Below, one piece after another: positions 61,634 to 64,000 of a stretch of 64,000 nt of DNA (positions are counted from its first letter, which is position 1; each line of letters starts with the position of its first letter). The stretch lies in assembly GCA_016647705.1 (NCBI GenBank), contig CM028329.1, forward strand, positions 60,839,231 to 60,903,230, written 5' to 3'. Under the pieces are notes generated by a model. It searched no databases and had not been told where the DNA came from. It saw only the letters and a list, made by a program, of their open reading frames with translations. The translations under genes and the position numbers were made by a program. Source of the stretch: Eucommia ulmoides (lineage: Eukaryota > Streptophyta > Magnoliopsida > Garryales > Eucommiaceae).

Positions 61634-62403
61634 AAAATTGATCGTTCAAAATTAATATCCTTATTAAGTACAAAATATTGTAGTATAGTGTGCTCAAGTA
61701 GGGGTGTCGAACCACAGGGATCGATTTTGTAATTATCAATTTTTTATTATTTTTCTTCCTTTGGTAAAAACGATTTGAGGGTTTTGATTTGATTTTGAAA
61801 ATATGAAAAGAAAATAAGAAAAACACCAAGTTAAGAATTGTGGGTTTAATAATTTGGAATTATGTTTTTCTTGTAATTTCTATTTAAATCGAATTTGTAT
61901 AAACGAGTGTTCCTAACTACAAACCGGAACTACTCAGAAAGATTTGAATTGTTATTCTCCGGCTTGGATTATCTTCAATATTTAATTCCTACACTAAACT
62001 AATTTGAGGTGAATTAATATTTAGGCATAAACCATTCAGACTAATAATCAATCCCCAAGAATACAATTATGTGACCATTAAATCAAGACCACAGGTGTAA
62101 AATTTAATGTTCTAGCAGTGATTGGATTTAAAGCAAAATCTCTACAAGAACATTTTGACAATAAATTCAATCATAATTAAATTCATTTTTGAGAACTAAA
62201 TTCCTGCCACATAATTGTTTATACAATATCTGAATTTAATTAAGAAAAATATAATATTATATAATTTCAAAAAATACAATACCACAACTCTAACCTGGTA
62301 GAAGGAAGTTAGCCGCTCATCGTTGTGTAGAACGGTATTTTCTTGGATACAATCTTCAAAAATACCGTTTACACTTTGACCCTTTAATATTCAAATTTTC
62401 TCC

Positions 62404-63542
62404 TGTAAGACCCTGATTTTTGATATACGCATAATTGGAGTCGCATTTTATAATATTTCAAAAATACTGGGGAGGATTGCGATATTAATTGTGTAAATTA
62501 AAATTTTAGGGGTTACTTTGTAATTGACATAAACATTAAAATTAGAATTGGTTTAATAAAAACTTAAAGATAATTTAGGGAGAGATTTGTGTAATTAAAA
62601 CAAAAATAATAATATAATATAATATATATATAGAGGGAGAGAGAGAGATGGAGATAAAATCAAAGGAAAATGGATAAAGGGTCGGTGAGGGGCTTGGCCC
62701 CTTTTTCAGCACAGACACACACACACACATATATATACAGACATACATTCGCACATGCACGGCAGAGAGAAGGATCGGGAAGAATCCAGAGAAAACGAAA
62801 GAGAGAGATAAAAGGTGGCCGGTGGTGGGTTGCCGTTCAGCTGTGAGAAAATCAAAAGTAGAGGAAAGAGAGTGGATTGGAGGTGTTGTTCATCGTCAAT
62901 TTTGTCCGACGGCGTGTGTGTGCTCTATTCACCCGGCGATCATGTAGGTATGTGGGTGTGGGTATTATCGGTCATCAGAAGTGGGTGTATGTGTGTGTCG
63001 TTGGCTGTGATTGTGTGTGTGTGTTCTGTTCATAGAGTCGTCGGTTGTGGGTGTGTCGCTGTCGGTTGGGTTGACCGGTGGTGATTAAAAGTTAGAGAGA
63101 GTGAGAGAGAGAGTTTGTCATTACTTTGTCGTCGATGGCGGTGGTGCCGTGAATTCATCATGCGTGCGTGTGCTGCGTGATCGTGCATGGGTGTATTCTG
63201 TATGTGTGTTTGTTGTGTGTGTTTTTGTTGGGGGTATGTGATCAGGGGTGTTCTGTCGGTCGTCGGCCGGTGTAGGTGGAGAGAGTGGAAGAAGGTCGAC
63301 GGTGAGATTGTACCAGGAGCACAAAACAGAGTAGAAAAACGGCAGTCCTTTGCCTAGGCGGTGACTAGCTTCACCGAGGCGGAGGAGGATTAGTGTGCAG
63401 ATCTGAGTAAATCAGAGGGAGGTTCGCCGCGGCGGTGGATTCTTTTGCCACAACGATGATGGGCGAAAATCAGAACAGAAAGACGGAAACACAAAATAGA
63501 AGACAAAGAAAAAGGAAGAAGAAGGAGAAAAATGAAAAAAAA

Positions 63543-63575
<33 letters not shown>

Positions 63576-64000
63576 AAATTGCACAAACTACCCCACTAAA
63601 AATATAAATCCAATCTTGCGGCCAGTAGAAAATCTAGGAAATGTAGAATTCCTGTCACTTCTAATATATGTATTTGATGATATTTAATTGTCTCGTGGGT
63701 GATTATGAAACTAATTACTAGCATCAAAAATATCGAAATGGCAATAATAAATATTGAGATCGTTCATATGAATAAATTCGATAGAATAAACTTTAAACGG
63801 AGCAATATTAGCGGAATAGTAATATTCATAAATAGATTATGGGAAATAGGAAATTACGGGATTTAGGGTTGCATGGTATGATTAGGTTATTTTTACATAA
63901 AATATTAATTTAGACCCTGTCACTATTAAGTTTGTAGGCACTGGAGTTCTGGTAGAGAATAGTCAGTTAAAGTTTACGAAAACGGATTTTCAAGTGAGTG
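62404..64000 (+). mobile_element. Probable start of another LTR element, inserted in LTR-A
   Basis: LTR-A sequence stops at 62403 and a new sequence starts TGTAAGACCCTGATTTTTG, which looks like the start of plant Ty3/gypsy LTRs. It runs to the window end without recognisable coding sequence. It has CA/TG-rich stretches (62710-62740, 62915-63070, 63160-63225), GA repeats (62633-62650, 63551-63575) and a GC-richer middle. Identification as an LTR rests on the first bases and on its clean start inside LTR-A. A host leader or promoter is an alternative. Confidence 0.4.

Larger units (their letters stand above)
57156..62403 (-). mobile_element. LTR-A, longest copy (array end)
   Basis: Non-autonomous LTR retrotransposon on the minus strand, related to Athila-type elements by its priming site and shared ends. 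Parts: 3' LTR 57156-58453, internal region 58454-61638, 5' LTR 61639-62403 (cut by a further insertion). The primer-binding site at 61614-61633 matches the 3' end of tRNA-Asp at about 18 of 20 positions. The internal region holds open segments 60772-61002 and 59795-60334, of unknown function, and no pol. The LTRs differ by about one base in every 15-20 by eye, so the insertion is older than the spread of units 1-3. It is broken, with several breaks. Confidence 0.82.

Noticed and set aside
62815-63084. 89-residue open frame starting MAGGGLPF
   Set aside because: Sequence dominated by TG repeats, giving Val/Cys runs; no conserved domain, no splice or start support.
1-64000. CRISPR arrays, bacterial operons, rRNA genes
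   Set aside because: Nothing of this kind seen; all tandem structure is segmental duplication or simple repeat in plant DNA.

Overview
The window is nuclear DNA from a flowering plant, probably a eudicot. Evidence: AT-rich sequence, a multi-exon importin-alpha gene with plant-like protein sequence, Athila-type Ty3/gypsy polyproteins, an LTR family primed by tRNA-Asp, a TRIM, Tourist/Harbinger-type MITEs, an RTE-type LINE and an Au-like SINE. No complete host gene was found.

The main structure is a tandem array of four related units. Each unit runs, left to right: (1) LTR-A, a non-autonomous LTR element on the minus strand; (2) a piece of a related LTR element, LTR-B, on the plus strand and partly duplicated in inverted orientation; (3) an Athila-type pol block (plus) and a small gag fragment; (4) the 5' nine-exon part of an importin-alpha gene (minus) with repeats in its introns; (5) the importin upstream flank with one or two PIF/Harbinger MITEs; (6) a broken RTE LINE into which the next LTR-A is inserted. 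Unit 1 is about 1-17427, unit 2 is 17428-24507 (no pol, no importin), unit 3 is 24508-38611 and unit 4 is 38612-57155. A longer LTR-A copy (57156-62403) closes the array. Its right LTR is interrupted by what looks like the start of another LTR element (62404 to the window end).

The three importin-alpha segments (7737-11638, 31527-34766, 47576-51444) all lack the last exon at the same place. The 3' loss, next to retroelement sequence, therefore happened before the duplication. Unit 1 keeps nine exons with intact frame and splice sites. Units 3 and 4 share an 11-bp frame-breaking deletion in exon 8. Unit 3 also has a stop codon in exon 6 and has lost exon 1. I read all three as pseudogenes or gene fragments; a complete parent gene should lie elsewhere in the genome.

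The likely mechanism is unequal recombination between LTR-A copies lying in LINE sequence, which amplified everything between them. Presence or absence of MITEs, the SINE, a 137-bp repeat and a 0.3-kb flank segment gives a partial history: units 1 and 2 group together, units 3 and 4 group together, with signs of later exchange. LTR-B promoters point through pol into the antisense of importin, and the LTR-B inverted repeat could fold, so the array could be a source of small RNA against importin-alpha. That last point is inference only.
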